Positions 1 through 10,457 of a DNA stretch of 64,000 bases are shown here, one piece after another (positions within the stretch are counted from its first letter, which is position 1; each line of letters begins with the position of its first letter). Source of the DNA: Pseudomonas monsensis (lineage in GTDB: Bacteria > Pseudomonadota > Gammaproteobacteria > Pseudomonadales > Pseudomonadaceae); assembly GCF_014268495.2 (NCBI RefSeq), contig NZ_CP077087.1, positions 1,987,501 to 2,051,500 on the forward strand, read 5' to 3'. Made by a program: the position numbers and the translations under genes. The notes under the pieces are model-generated. The model searched no databases, had not been told where the DNA came from, and worked only from the letters and a program-made list of their open reading frames with translations.

Positions 1-71
1 AGGTTCTCTAGGCCATACCCGGCGGTTGCCAGGGCCGGAAGCCGCAGTACCCAACCAACGAGGAATTCGTC

Positions 72-923
72 ATGGCTTTAACAGTAAACACTAACGTCAC
101 ATCGTTGAACGTTCAGAAAAACCTGAACCGTGCTTCCGACGCTCTGTCCACTTCGATGACTCGCCTGTCTTCCGGCCTGAAAATCAACAGCGCTAAAGAC
201 GACGCCGCCGGCCTGCAAATCGCTACCCGTATGACTTCGCAGATCCGTGGTCAGACCATGGCGATCAAAAACGCCAACGACGGTATCTCGATCGCTCAGA
301 CCGCTGAAGGCGCGATGCAAGAATCGACCAACATTCTGCAGCGTATGCGTGAACTGGCTGTTCAAGCACGAAACGACTCGAACGGCACCGACGACCGTGC
401 TGCTCTGAACAAAGAATTCGCGACCATGTCGGACGAGCTGACTCGTATCGCCAAGTCGACCAACCTGAACGGCAAAAACCTGATCGACGGTACTGCTGGC
501 ACCATGACCTTCCAGGTTGGTTCCAACACTGGCGCTACCAACCAGATCACCATCACTCTGAACAGCGGCTTCGACGCTGCAACTCTGAGCGTTGGTTCGG
601 CTACTATCGCTGTTACCGGTACCGACAGCACCACTGCTGAAGCAAGCACCAAAGCTGCAATCGACGCGATCGACAAAGCTCTGAAAACCATCAACACCAG
701 CCGTGCGGACCTCGGTGCTGCTCAGAACCGTCTGACCAGCACTATCTCCAACCTGCAAAACATCAACGAAAACGCCAGTGCTGCACTGGGTCGCGTACAA
801 GATACCGACTTCGCTGCTGAAACTGCACAGCTGACCAAGCAACAAACTCTGCAACAAGCTTCGACCGCAGTTCTGGCTCAGGCCAACCAACTGCCATCCG
901 CTGTACTGAAACTGCTTCAGTAA
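72..923 (+). CDS. fliC: Flagellin, main filament subunit
   Basis: This 283-residue protein has the conserved flagellin N-terminal helices (about residues 1-140, opening MALTVNTNVTSLNVQ) and C-terminal helices (about 190-283, ending AVLKLLQ). These assemble the filament core. The surface-exposed middle is very short, so this is a compact flagellin compared with those of 400-500 residues in other bacteria. AGGA at 61-64 suits the ATG at 72. FliA-dependent transcription is expected from the family, but the promoter lies outside the window. A possible attenuator follows before flaG. Export would be through the FlhA/FlhB gate with FliS as chaperone. Confidence 0.97.
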   Translation: MALTVNTNVTSLNVQKNLNRASDALSTSMTRLSSGLKINSAKDDAAGLQIATRMTSQIRGQTMAIKNANDGISIAQTAEGAMQESTNILQRMRELAVQARNDSNGTDDRAALNKEFATMSDELTRIAKSTNLNGKNLIDGTAGTMTFQVGSNTGATNQITITLNSGFDAATLSVGSATIAVTGTDSTTAEASTKAAIDAIDKALKTINTSRADLGAAQNRLTSTISNLQNINENASAALGRVQDTDFAAETAQLTKQQTLQQASTAVLAQANQLPSAVLKLLQ

Positions 924-937
924 TAGCTGATGAGTTT

Positions 938-983
938 TGGCGGGGGAGTGCGCTTGTCGCGCTCTCTCGCTTTTTACTTTTTT
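938..983 (+). terminator. Possible attenuator between fliC and flaG
   Basis: An imperfect G-rich/C-rich hairpin (stems about 938-952 and 959-970) is followed by a T-rich run at 971-983. It could end most fliC transcripts and lower flaG expression. The stem contains mismatches, so the call is moderate. Confidence 0.4.
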
Positions 984-997
984 AAGAGGTGATGGAC

Positions 998-1363
998 ATG
1001 GATATGAGCGCCAAGCTGAACTTGTCTTATCCTGCGGCCAAGCAGGCGACGACTGTTGCCGACAAGCCTGCGGAGAAGCCTCGCCCGGTGGTTGCTCCAG
1101 TAGCTGCCGTCAAGGAAGAAAGTAAAAACGAGCAGACCGATCAAGACAAGCTGAAGATGGCCGTTCAGGAAATCGAAAAGTTTGTGCAGTCGGTCAAGCG
1201 TAACCTGGAGTTCTCGATAGATGAGCCTTCAGGCAAAGTTGTAGTCAAAGTGATTGCCAGTGAATCCGGTGAGGTGATCCGTCAGATCCCTAACGAAGAG
1301 GTTCTGAAGCTGGCGAACAGTTTGAATGATGCAAGCAGCCTGTTGTTCAGCGCTAAAGTCTGA
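998..1363 (+). CDS. flaG: FlaG family flagellar protein
   Basis: A 121-residue protein with a variable, Ala/Pro/Lys-rich N-terminal half (to about residue 60) and a conserved C-terminal FlaG domain (from about 65) containing VKVIASESGEVIRQIPNEEV. FlaG proteins influence filament length; the exact mechanism is unclear. AGAGGT at 985-990 best suits the ATG at 998. In-frame GTG 989, ATG 992 and ATG 1004 are also possible starts. It sits between fliC and fliD, the usual Pseudomonas order. Confidence 0.88.
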   Translation: MDMSAKLNLSYPAAKQATTVADKPAEKPRPVVAPVAAVKEESKNEQTDQDKLKMAVQEIEKFVQSVKRNLEFSIDEPSGKVVVKVIASESGEVIRQIPNEEVLKLANSLNDASSLLFSAKV

Positions 1364-1367
1364 CAAC

Positions 1368-1383
1368 TGGCACGAATTTTGTT
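1368..1383 (+). promoter_or_regulatory. Candidate RpoN (-24/-12) promoter of fliD
   Basis: TGGCACGAATTTTGTT matches the -24 element perfectly, with GG at 1369-1370. The -12 element reads GT rather than GC ten bases later. A TTGCT follows but is three bases too far downstream. fliD is RpoN/FleQ dependent in P. aeruginosa, so the site is plausible though imperfect. Confidence 0.45.
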
Positions 1384-1445
1384 GCTATGTTCTTTTGGGC
1401 GTTGTAGTGGTCAAAAGGCCGGCGACACACTGAAGGGAGTTCCAC

Positions 1446-2876
1446 ATGGCAAGTCCAATTCTACCGGGCACGGGTTTAGGCTCCGGCCTTGATACCGGTG
1501 CTATCGTCAAAGCTCTGGTAAACGCTGACAAAGCGGCCAAGCAAGGTCAGATCGACCGTGGGACTGCGACCAACACCGCAAGCATTTCCGGTATTGGTAC
1601 CTTGAAGTCGCTGATGACGGCTTTCACCCAGACCTTGACGGATCTGGGCAGTCTCTCCAATCCGCAGTTTCCGGGTTTTGCTGCAACCTCCTCTGATCCA
1701 AAGATCCTCGGCGCCACTGCCGGCAACACGGCGGTCAATGGTAACTACGTTGTGACCGTCGGCAAGCTGGCCACCTCCTCGAAGGTCGCCAGTGCCGCTT
1801 TTGCAGGTGGTAACACCAGTCCGATTACGGCTGGCACGCTGACCATCAAGCAGGGTACTGGCACATACAACCTCGACATCAAGGCTGGGGCGACACTGCA
1901 ATCGGTGCGCGACTCGATCAACGGTGACGACAAGCTCAAGAGCGCAGGCATCAGTGCCAACATCGTCACTGACTCCTTTGGTTCGCGTCTGGTACTGGGT
2001 TCTACTACCACGGGTGCGGGTTCCGACATTTCCGTCAGCGGAATTTCCGAGCTGGCCATCAATGGTGGCACGGTAATCGGTACCAGCGGTTCGCCGATGA
2101 CGGCGACGTCCGCCGGTTCCATTGGTGCTCTGGCGATCGATGCCGAATTCACCATCGACGGCATGGCCCTGACCAGCAAGAGCAATACCGTCGACAAGGC
2201 TGTTTCCGGCCTGACCTTGAATCTGGTAGCGACCGGTACCTCCACTGTCACCGTCGCCAGCAACAACGATGGCTTGAAGGCTTCCATTCAGAAGTTCGTC
2301 GATGCCTACAATGCTCTGGCCAACGGCATCACTGCGCTGACCAAGCCTTCCCTGGACGATGATGGCAAGCCGACCGTTGCGGCGGCTCTGACTGGCGACG
2401 CCTTGCCGCGTTCGATCCTGTCGGCCATCCGCGAACCTCTGTCGCAAACCGGTTCGGGCGACAAGCTGACCGTTCTGGCGCAACTGGGCATCACCACCGA
2501 TCAGAAAACCGGTGCGCTCACTTTTGACAGCACCAAGTTCACCGCTGCCATGAATGACAAGAAGCTGGGTGGCGAAGTCCAGAAGATGTTCGTTGGCGAG
2601 TTGGGTTCTGACAACGGTCTGCTCAAGCGCATGCAAAAAGCGATTACGCCGTTCTCCACTACTGGTGGGATTCTGGATCAGCGCACCACCAGTCTGAACA
2701 AGACCAAGACCAAACTGACCAATGATCAGGCTGCGCTCGATCGTCGTATCGAAACCCTGACCGCTGTACTGACCAAAAAGTACAACGACATGGACACCCT
2801 TGTCGGCAAGCTGAAGGCCACCGCCAGCAACATCACGTCGATGTTCGAGGCGTTGACCGCTCAACAGAAAGGCTAA
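1446..2876 (+). CDS. fliD: Flagellar filament cap protein FliD (HAP2)
   Basis: This 476-residue protein forms the cap at the filament tip that folds incoming flagellin. The N-terminal FliD domain begins at once (GSGLDTGAIVKALV near residues 12-25). The middle is Ala/Ser/Thr/Gly-rich and hypervariable-looking. The C-terminal FliD domain (about 230-470) ends in a coiled-coil-forming stretch. GGGAG at 1435-1439 precedes the ATG. In Pseudomonas FliD can also act in mucin adhesion. A clear terminator follows, separating it from fliS. Confidence 0.96.
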   Translation: MASPILPGTGLGSGLDTGAIVKALVNADKAAKQGQIDRGTATNTASISGIGTLKSLMTAFTQTLTDLGSLSNPQFPGFAATSSDPKILGATAGNTAVNGNYVVTVGKLATSSKVASAAFAGGNTSPITAGTLTIKQGTGTYNLDIKAGATLQSVRDSINGDDKLKSAGISANIVTDSFGSRLVLGSTTTGAGSDISVSGISELAINGGTVIGTSGSPMTATSAGSIGALAIDAEFTIDGMALTSKSNTVDKAVSGLTLNLVATGTSTVTVASNNDGLKASIQKFVDAYNALANGITALTKPSLDDDGKPTVAAALTGDALPRSILSAIREPLSQTGSGDKLTVLAQLGITTDQKTGALTFDSTKFTAAMNDKKLGGEVQKMFVGELGSDNGLLKRMQKAITPFSTTGGILDQRTTSLNKTKTKLTNDQAALDRRIETLTAVLTKKYNDMDTLVGKLKATASNITSMFEALTAQQKG

Positions 2877-2889
2877 GGCCTGAAACGCC

Positions 2890-2927
2890 AAAAGCCCGGC
2901 AGCGTTTTTCTACGCTCCGGGCTTTTT
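2890..2927 (+). terminator. Intrinsic terminator after fliD
   Basis: AAAAGCCCGG at 2890-2899 pairs with CCGGGCTTTTT at 2918-2927. The inner bases AGCG and CGCT also pair. The A-run and T-run on opposite sides allow use in both directions. Confidence 0.85.
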
Positions 2928-2938
2928 GCATTTGAATC

Positions 2939-2965
2939 TAAAGTTTTTTGACGCGTCGTCGATAC
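2939..2965 (+). promoter_or_regulatory. Candidate FliA (sigma-28) promoter of fliS
   Basis: TAAAGTTT at 2939-2946 matches the sigma-28 -35 consensus exactly. After an 11-base spacer, GTCGATAC at 2958-2965 matches GCCGATAA at six of eight positions. It lies between the fliD terminator and fliS. Confidence 0.65.
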
Positions 2966-3005
2966 CCTTGATATGCGTACCATAGAAATTTTGATGAGGT
3001 AGAAC

Positions 3006-3401
3006 ATGAATCCGATGTTAGCCCTTCGCCAATACCAGAAGATTGGCGCTCAGGCCCAGACTTCCGAAGCCAGCCCGCACCGCCTGGTGCAGATGCTGAT
3101 GGAGGGCGGTCTTGATCGTATCGCTCAGGCCAAAGGCGCCATGGAGCGCAAGGACATCCCGAACAAGGGCATCCTGATCGGTAAAGCCATCGGCATCATC
3201 GGTGGTCTGCTTGAAGGGCTTGATCTGGAGAATCGGTCGGAACAGGTTGGCGAATTGGCTAATCTCTACGAATACATGATGAAGCGTCTGACCGAAGCCA
3301 ACGCCAAGACCGATCCAAAGATCCTCGACGAAGTCGCTGACCTGCTGCGTACGGTCAAGGACGGCTGGGATGCCATCGGCACGCCGGCTCCACAGTTTTA
3401 A
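3006..3401 (+). CDS. fliS: Flagellin export chaperone FliS
   Basis: A 131-residue helical protein opening MNPMLALRQYQKIGAQAQTS, typical of FliS. The family binds the disordered C-terminal tail of flagellin in the cytoplasm, prevents early polymerisation and delivers it to FlhA. The conserved N-terminal segment and the SPHRLVQMLMEGGLDRI helix are visible at about residues 22-38. TGAGGT at 2995-3000 gives the start. A FliA-type promoter lies upstream. The fliT-like gene follows after ten bases, suggesting a two-gene late operon. Confidence 0.95.
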   Translation: MNPMLALRQYQKIGAQAQTSEASPHRLVQMLMEGGLDRIAQAKGAMERKDIPNKGILIGKAIGIIGGLLEGLDLENRSEQVGELANLYEYMMKRLTEANAKTDPKILDEVADLLRTVKDGWDAIGTPAPQF

Positions 3402-3411
3402 GGAGATCACC

Positions 3412-3708
3412 ATGAGTCTTGTATTGCAGCGAATCGAAGAAACCCGCGAGGCTCTGGTCGGTGCTCTGGCCGAGCGCAACTGGGAAGCCATCAGCGAGCT
3501 GGACATGGCTTGCCGTTCCTGCATGGAAGACGTCTTGAGTGAAGCTTCGGTGGACGAGGCCGCGTTGCGCGACAACCTTGAGGAGTTGCTCGGGGTTTAC
3601 AAGCGGTTGCTGGATGCAGCGACCGGTGAGCGGCAGGCGATAGTCGATGAGATGTCGCAGATCACCCAAGCGCAGAACGCGGCAAAGGTTTACCATCTGT
3701 TTGGTTAA
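3412..3708 (+). CDS. fliT: FliT-like flagellar chaperone
   Basis: A 98-residue, acidic, all-helical protein directly downstream of fliS. AAGGAG at 3400-3405 gives the start. Its position and size match the Pseudomonas protein usually named FliT, a type III export chaperone of the FliD cap in enteric bacteria. Sequence identity to enteric FliT is low in this genus, so the name rests mostly on context. It contains a Cys pair (MACRSCMED, about residues 30-38). Confidence 0.7.
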   Translation: MSLVLQRIEETREALVGALAERNWEAISELDMACRSCMEDVLSEASVDEAALRDNLEELLGVYKRLLDAATGERQAIVDEMSQITQAQNAAKVYHLFG

Positions 3709-3880
3709 TTAACCCCCAGTTAATCCAGACATGTGCGCCATAAATTTGACTGTGCACGGTTTTTTGACTTAACTAGTGGCTGTTTTCAGATTTCAGGCGT
3801 CTACAGGCACATGGTGTCCTGCAAGCGTCTCGCTTGCCCCATTTTTCGGGCATTGAGTTGACTAGGGAAGTTGCTATTGC

Positions 3881-5356
<1,476 letters not shown>

Positions 5357-5397
5357 CGCCTGTTTTTCAAGCACCTCATTTATAAGCAGTTTTTTTT

Positions 5398-5413
5398 AGG
5401 CACGGGTATTGCT
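5398..5413 (+). promoter_or_regulatory. RpoN (-24/-12) promoter of fleSR
   Basis: AGGCACGGGTATTGCT has GG at 5399-5400 and GC at 5411-5412, separated by the required ten bases. It lies 54 bases before the fleS start. This matches the known FleQ/RpoN control of fleSR. Confidence 0.85.
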
Positions 5414-5466
5414 ACATCCCTCGCAACGTTCCGTTTAACTGACGGTCAGCCAAGCGAGAGAGCACA

Positions 5467-6678
5467 ATGCCCCAAGCCGCCCAGATGTCTCCTGCCTCCA
5501 GCTCCGAGGGGCAGCCGTCCTCCGTAGAGCAGGCCAGCCGACAGGGTCTTGAGCAGGCGTTCGCCTTGTTCAATCAGATGTCCAGCCAGCTGACCGATTC
5601 TTACAGCATGCTCGAAGCGCGGGTCACCGAGCTCAAGGGTGAACTGGCCGTGGTCAGTGCCCAGCGCATGCAGGAACTGGCGGAAAAAGAGCGTCTGGCC
5701 AACCGCCTGCAACACCTGCTTGATCTGTTGCCGGGTGGCGTTATCGTGATTGACGGCCATGGCATCGTCCGTGAGGCCAACCCGGCGGCCATCGACCTGC
5801 TCGGGCTTCCGCTGGAAGGCGAGTTGTGGCGTCACGTCATCACCCGTTGCTTCGCCCCGCGTGAAGACGACGGTCATGAAATTTCCCTGAAAAACGGTCG
5901 ACGCCTGTCGATTGCCACCCGCTCCCTGGATGCCGAGCCGGGGCAGTTGGTGCTGCTCAATGACCTGACAGAAACCCGTCACCTGCAAGATCAACTGGCG
6001 CGTCACGAGCGCCTGTCTTCGCTGGGGCGCATGGTCGCCTCGCTGGCCCATCAGATCCGCACACCGCTTTCCGCAGCGTTGCTCTACGCCAGTCATTTGA
6101 CCGAACAGGAACTGCCGGTCGCCACCCAGCAGCGCTTTGCCGGGCGTCTCAAGGAGCGCTTGCATGAGCTGGAGCATCAGGTGCGCGACATGCTGGTGTT
6201 CGCCCGTGGCGAGCTGCCGCTGACCGATCGCATCACCCCCAATGCCTTGATGCAGTCGCTGCAAGCCGCGGCGTTGACCCATGTGCAGGACTTGCCCGTT
6301 CGCTGGCAATGCGACAGTCATGTCGGCGAGTTGCTGTGCAACCGCGACACGCTGGTCGGGTCCATTTTGAACCTGATTGAAAACGCGATTCAGGCCAGTG
6401 ACGGCAACGTGCGCCTGAAAGTGCACTGCTACACCCGCGATAACACCCTGCGTTTGTGCGTCAGCGACAGTGGCAGCGGTATTGATCCGGTTGTGCTCGA
6501 GCGGCTTGGCGAGCCGTTTTTCACGACCAAAGTCACCGGCACCGGCCTCGGCCTGACCGTGGTCAAGGCAGTCGCCCGGGCACATCAGGGAGAATTGCAG
6601 ATGCGTTCGCGGGTCGGGCGCGGCACGTGCGCGCAGGTGATTCTGCCGCTGTTTTCCGCTGGACAGGGAGCTGAGTGA
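5467..6678 (+). CDS. fleS: Flagellar sensor histidine kinase FleS
   Basis: A 403-residue cytoplasmic kinase with no membrane segment. It has an N-terminal coiled coil (about 20-75), a PAS domain (about 75-160), an H-box ASLAHQIRTPLSA with the phospho-accepting His near residue 197, an N-box NLIENAIQAS near 301 and a G-box GTGLGLTVVKA near 358. FleS phosphorylates FleR to switch on hook and late basal body genes (class III). Its stop overlaps the possible GTG start of fleR, so the two are translationally coupled. Confidence 0.95.
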   Translation: MPQAAQMSPASSSEGQPSSVEQASRQGLEQAFALFNQMSSQLTDSYSMLEARVTELKGELAVVSAQRMQELAEKERLANRLQHLLDLLPGGVIVIDGHGIVREANPAAIDLLGLPLEGELWRHVITRCFAPREDDGHEISLKNGRRLSIATRSLDAEPGQLVLLNDLTETRHLQDQLARHERLSSLGRMVASLAHQIRTPLSAALLYASHLTEQELPVATQQRFAGRLKERLHELEHQVRDMLVFARGELPLTDRITPNALMQSLQAAALTHVQDLPVRWQCDSHVGELLCNRDTLVGSILNLIENAIQASDGNVRLKVHCYTRDNTLRLCVSDSGSGIDPVVLERLGEPFFTTKVTGTGLGLTVVKAVARAHQGELQMRSRVGRGTCAQVILPLFSAGQGAE

Positions 6679-6683
6679 AGGTC

Positions 6684-8075
6684 ATGGGCATCAAGGTTTT
6701 GCTGGTCGAGGATGACCGCTCGTTGCGCGAGGCGCTGGCCGATACGCTGTTGCTGGCCGGCCATGATTACCAGGCCGTCGGCAGCGCTGAAGAAGCGTTG
6801 ACGGCGGTGGCGCGTGAAGCGTTCAGCCTGGTGCTCAGCGACGTCAACATGCCCGGCATGGATGGCCATCAATTGCTCGCACTGTTGCGGGCCCGGCAGC
6901 CGCAACTGCCGGTGTTGCTGATGACCGCCCACGGCGCTGTCGAGCGTGCGGTGGATGCAATGCGCCAGGGGGCGGCGGATTATCTGGTCAAGCCGTTCGA
7001 GCCCAAGGCCTTGCTTGACCTGGTCGCCCGGCATGCTTTGGGCAACCTCGGCGCCAGCGACGCTGAAGGTCCGATCGCGGTCGAACCTGCCAGCGCGCAG
7101 TTGCTGGAACTGGCCGCGCGGGTGGCGCGCAGCGATTCCACGGTGCTGATCTCTGGCGAGTCCGGCACTGGCAAGGAGGTGCTGGCGCGCTACATTCACC
7201 AGCAATCCCATCGCGCCAGTCAGCCCTTCATTGCGATCAATTGCGCGGCCATCCCGGACAACATGCTCGAAGCGACATTATTCGGTCATGAGAAGGGGGC
7301 GTTCACCGGCGCCATCGCAGCGCAAGCGGGCAAGTTCGAGCAGGCCGATGGCGGCACGCTGTTGCTCGACGAAATCTCTGAAATGCCCCTCGGCCTGCAA
7401 GCCAAGTTGCTGCGCGTGTTGCAGGAACGCGAAGTGGAGCGGGTCGGTGCGCGCAAACCGATCAGTCTCGACATCCGTGTGGTCGCCACCACCAACCGCG
7501 ATCTGGCGGGCGAAGTGGCGGCGGGGCGGTTCCGTGAAGACCTTTATTACCGTCTGTCGGTTTTCCCGTTGGCCTGGCGTCCACTTCGTGAGCGCACTGC
7601 CGATATCTTGCCGCTGGCGGAGCGCTTGCTGGCCAAACACGTCAATAAAATGAAGCATGCTGCGGCGAAACTTTCGCCCGCGGCGCAGGCGTGCCTGACG
7701 GGCTACGCGTGGCCGGGCAACGTGCGCGAACTGGATAACGCCATTCAGCGTGCGCTGATCCTGCAACAGGGCGGCCTGATTCAGCCGCAGGATTTCTGTC
7801 TGGCAGGGCCGGTGACATTCGCCGCGTTGCCGGTATCGGCGCCTACGCCAGGCGTGGTGCGTGAAGTTGAAATCGAAGCGGATTCGGCCGGCGCGCTGGG
7901 TGATGACCTGCGTCGCCGCGAGTTCCAGATGATCATCGACACCCTGCGCAGCGAGCGCGGGCGGCGCAAGGAAGCGGCGGAAAAGCTCGGCATCAGTCCG
8001 CGCACCCTGCGCTACAAACTGGCGCAAATGCGCGATGCCGGGATGGACGTCGAAGGTTATCTGTTCGCCACCTGA
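6684..8075 (+). CDS. fleR: Flagellar response regulator FleR
   Basis: An RpoN-dependent activator of about 463 residues. The receiver domain carries VEDD at the N-terminus, the phospho-acceptor Asp in LSDVNMPGMDG (about residue 53) and a C-terminal KPF. The AAA+ domain has GESGTGKE near 157 and GAFTGA near 206. A Fis-type helix-turn-helix lies in the last 45 residues. The ATG at 6684 is chosen because receiver domains normally start a few residues before the first strand. GTG 6675, overlapping the fleS stop and better spaced from GGAG at 6667-6670, adds three residues and is equally possible. Confidence 0.95.
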   Translation: MGIKVLLVEDDRSLREALADTLLLAGHDYQAVGSAEEALTAVAREAFSLVLSDVNMPGMDGHQLLALLRARQPQLPVLLMTAHGAVERAVDAMRQGAADYLVKPFEPKALLDLVARHALGNLGASDAEGPIAVEPASAQLLELAARVARSDSTVLISGESGTGKEVLARYIHQQSHRASQPFIAINCAAIPDNMLEATLFGHEKGAFTGAIAAQAGKFEQADGGTLLLDEISEMPLGLQAKLLRVLQEREVERVGARKPISLDIRVVATTNRDLAGEVAAGRFREDLYYRLSVFPLAWRPLRERTADILPLAERLLAKHVNKMKHAAAKLSPAAQACLTGYAWPGNVRELDNAIQRALILQQGGLIQPQDFCLAGPVTFAALPVSAPTPGVVREVEIEADSAGALGDDLRRREFQMIIDTLRSERGRRKEAAEKLGISPRTLRYKLAQMRDAGMDVEGYLFAT

Positions 8076-8092
8076 AAGTTGACGCTGGCAAA

Positions 8093-8181
8093 TGTGGGAG
8101 GGGGCTTGTTCCCGAAAGCGCTGTGTCATTCACGGATGATGTGATTGACCTGCCAGCTTCGGGACCAAGTCGCCTCCCACG
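8093..8181. repeat. REP-type palindromic pair
   Basis: TGTGGGAGGGGGCTTGTTCC at about 8093 and its imperfect complement at about 8156-8180 (GGGACCAAG, CCTCCCAC) form a large imperfect palindrome. This is typical of Pseudomonas REP elements. It follows fleR and may protect or end its transcript. Confidence 0.65.
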
Positions 8182-8247
8182 GCCGTTACGGTGATTCAGC
8201 GCTGGCCGGGAGCCCGGAACGGCTTTTATGAAACAGGTCAGCCGAGC

Positions 8248-8263
8248 TGGCACCCTTGTTGCT
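8248..8263 (+). promoter_or_regulatory. RpoN (-24/-12) promoter of fliE
   Basis: TGGCACCCTTGTTGCT has GG at 8249-8250 and GC at 8261-8262 with ten bases between. It is an almost perfect match 62 bases upstream of fliE, and probably drives fliEFGHIJ. Confidence 0.87.
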
Positions 8264-8324
8264 AACACCTGTGTACCCGCCGAGTGAGTGTCAAAAAATT
8301 GCGGGCCGCCCAAGAGAGTAGACC

Positions 8325-8654
8325 ATGAGCCAAGGTATTGAATTTAATCGGTTGATGATGGACATGAAGGCCATGCAAATGGATGCCATGTCTGCGCCGA
8401 AATCGACTGCCGCCGTCCCTGAACTGGCAGGTAGCAGCTTTTCCGACATGCTCGGTCAGGCCATCAACAAAGTGAACGATACCCAGCAGGCGTCGACCCA
8501 GTTGGCCAACGCATTTGAAATCGGCAAAAGCGGCGTCGATCTGACGGACGTGATGATTTCTTCGCAGAAAGCCAGCGTGTCGTTCCAGGCTCTGACCCAG
8601 GTGCGCAACAAACTGGTTCAAGCCTATCAAGACATCATGCAGATGCCGGTTTAA
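8325..8654 (+). CDS. fliE: Flagellar hook-basal body adaptor FliE
   Basis: A 109-residue protein that links the MS ring (FliF) to the rod. The C-terminal FliE domain (about 40-109) contains FSDMLGQAINKVNDTQQAS and ends with the typical LVQAYQDIMQMPV. GAGAG at 8313-8317 precedes the ATG. It is first in the fliEFGHIJ operon and lies 15 bases before fliF. Confidence 0.95.
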   Translation: MSQGIEFNRLMMDMKAMQMDAMSAPKSTAAVPELAGSSFSDMLGQAINKVNDTQQASTQLANAFEIGKSGVDLTDVMISSQKASVSFQALTQVRNKLVQAYQDIMQMPV

Positions 8655-8669
8655 GGACGAGATTGAGTC

Positions 8670-10457
8670 ATGGCAGAAGCAGTCGCCGATAACGTTCCGG
8701 CCAAGGTCACCCCGATAGACGGCAAACCGCCGCTGTTCGGCCTGTCCTTCCTGGAAAACCTCTCCGAGATGACCATGCTGCGTCAGGTGGGCCTGTTGGT
8801 CGGCCTGGCTGCGAGCGTAGCGATTGGCTTTGCCGTGGTGCTGTGGTCGCAGCAGCCGGATTACCGTCCGTTGTACGGCAGCCTTGCCGGCATGGACGCC
8901 AAGCAGGTCATGGACACCCTGGCCTCCGCCGATATTCCCTACACCGTCGAGCCGAACTCCGGCGCCTTGCTGGTCAAGGCCGACGACCTGTCCCGTGCGC
9001 GGATGAAACTCGCGGCCGCTGGTGTCACTCCCAGCGACGGCAACATCGGTTTCGAAATCCTCGACAAGGAACAGGGTCTGGGCACCAGCCAGTTCATGGA
9101 AGCCACCCGCTACCGTCGCGGCCTCGAAGGCGAATTGGCGCGCACCATTTCCAGTCTGAACAACGTCAAGGGTGCCCGCGTGCACCTGGCGATTCCGAAG
9201 AGCTCGGTGTTCGTGCGTGATGAGCGCAAGCCAAGTGCTTCGGTTCTGGTTGAACTGTACAGCGGCCGTTCGCTGGAGCCGGGGCAGGTGGTCGCGATCA
9301 TCAACCTGGTGGCTACGTCCGTCCCTGAACTGAGCAAATCGCAGATCACCGTCGTCGATCAGAAGGGCAACCTGCTCTCCGATCAGGCGGAAAACTCCGA
9401 AATGACCATGGCCGGCAAGCAGTTCGATTACAGCCGCCGCATGGAAAGCATGCTCACCCAGCGCGTGCACAACATTCTGCAACCGGTACTGGGCAACGAT
9501 CGCTACAAGGCTGAAGTGTCGGCCGATGTCGATTTCAGTGCCGTCGAATCGACCGCCGAGCAGTTCAACCCGGATCAGCCGGCGTTGCGCAGCGAGCAGT
9601 CGGTCAACGAACAACGCACCGCCAGCAATGGCCCGCAAGGTGTGCCGGGTGCCCTGAGCAACCAGCCGCCGTCGCCAGCCTCGGCGCCGCAAACCACCGG
9701 TGGCACCGCAGCGCCGGCCGGCATGATTCAACCCGGTCAGCCACTGGTCGATGCCAACGGTCAGCAAATCATGGACCCGGCCACCGGCCAGCCTATGCTT
9801 GCACCGTACCCGGCGGACAAGCGTCAACAATCCACCAAGAACTTCGAGCTTGACCGTTCCATCAGCCACACCAAACAGCAGCAGGGTCGCCTGAATCGTC
9901 TGTCGGTGTCGGTGGTGGTCGACGATCAGGTCAAGGTCAACCCGGCCAACGGTGAAACCAGCCGTGCGCCGTGGAGCGCCGACGAATTGGCGCGCTTCAC
10001 CCGTCTGGTGCAGGACGCCGTCGGTTTCGATGCCAGCCGTGGTGACAGCGTCAGTGTGATCAACATGCCGTTCTCCGCCGAGCGCGGCGAAGTGGTCGCC
10101 GATATTCCGTTCTACTCCCAGCCATGGTTCTGGGACATCGTCAAACAAGTGCTGGGCGTGTTGTTCATCCTGGTGCTGGTGTTTGGTGTGCTGCGTCCGG
10201 TGTTGAACAACATCACTGGCGGTGGCAAAGGCAAGGAGCTGGCCGGTCTGGGCAGCGACGTGGAACTCGGTGGCATGGGCGGCCTGGACGGCGAACTGGC
10301 CAACGACCGCGTGAGCCTCGGTGGTCCGCAGAGCATTCTGTTGCCGAGCCCGAGCGAGGGTTATGACGCGCAGCTGAATGCAATCAAGAGTCTGGTGGCC
10401 GAAGATCCGGGTCGCGTGGCTCAGGTCGTGAAAGAGTGGATTAACGCAGATGAGTGA
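8670..10457 (+). CDS. fliF: Flagellar MS-ring protein FliF
   Basis: This 595-residue protein forms the inner-membrane MS ring on which the flagellum is built. Two membrane segments are visible, near residues 40-59 (VGLLVGLAASVAIGFAVVLW) and 490-510. Between them lie the YscJ-like ring-building domains and a low-complexity Pro/Ala/Gln linker (about 320-380). The cytoplasmic C-terminal tail (EGYDAQLNAIKSLVAEDPGR) is the FliG-binding region. It overlaps fliG by eight bases. Confidence 0.96.
   Translation: MAEAVADNVPAKVTPIDGKPPLFGLSFLENLSEMTMLRQVGLLVGLAASVAIGFAVVLWSQQPDYRPLYGSLAGMDAKQVMDTLASADIPYTVEPNSGALLVKADDLSRARMKLAAAGVTPSDGNIGFEILDKEQGLGTSQFMEATRYRRGLEGELARTISSLNNVKGARVHLAIPKSSVFVRDERKPSASVLVELYSGRSLEPGQVVAIINLVATSVPELSKSQITVVDQKGNLLSDQAENSEMTMAGKQFDYSRRMESMLTQRVHNILQPVLGNDRYKAEVSADVDFSAVESTAEQFNPDQPALRSEQSVNEQRTASNGPQGVPGALSNQPPSPASAPQTTGGTAAPAGMIQPGQPLVDANGQQIMDPATGQPMLAPYPADKRQQSTKNFELDRSISHTKQQQGRLNRLSVSVVVDDQVKVNPANGETSRAPWSADELARFTRLVQDAVGFDASRGDSVSVINMPFSAERGEVVADIPFYSQPWFWDIVKQVLGVLFILVLVFGVLRPVLNNITGGGKGKELAGLGSDVELGGMGGLDGELANDRVSLGGPQSILLPSPSEGYDAQLNAIKSLVAEDPGRVAQVVKEWINADE

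Noticed and set aside
78..890. Long minus-strand open frame opposite fliC
   Set aside because: It lies fully opposite a certain gene, has no ribosome site and arises from codon bias in GC-rich DNA.
1368..1390. RpoN site using the TTGCT at 1381-1385
   Set aside because: The distance from GG to GC is 13 bases instead of 10; the site one step upstream with GT is preferred.
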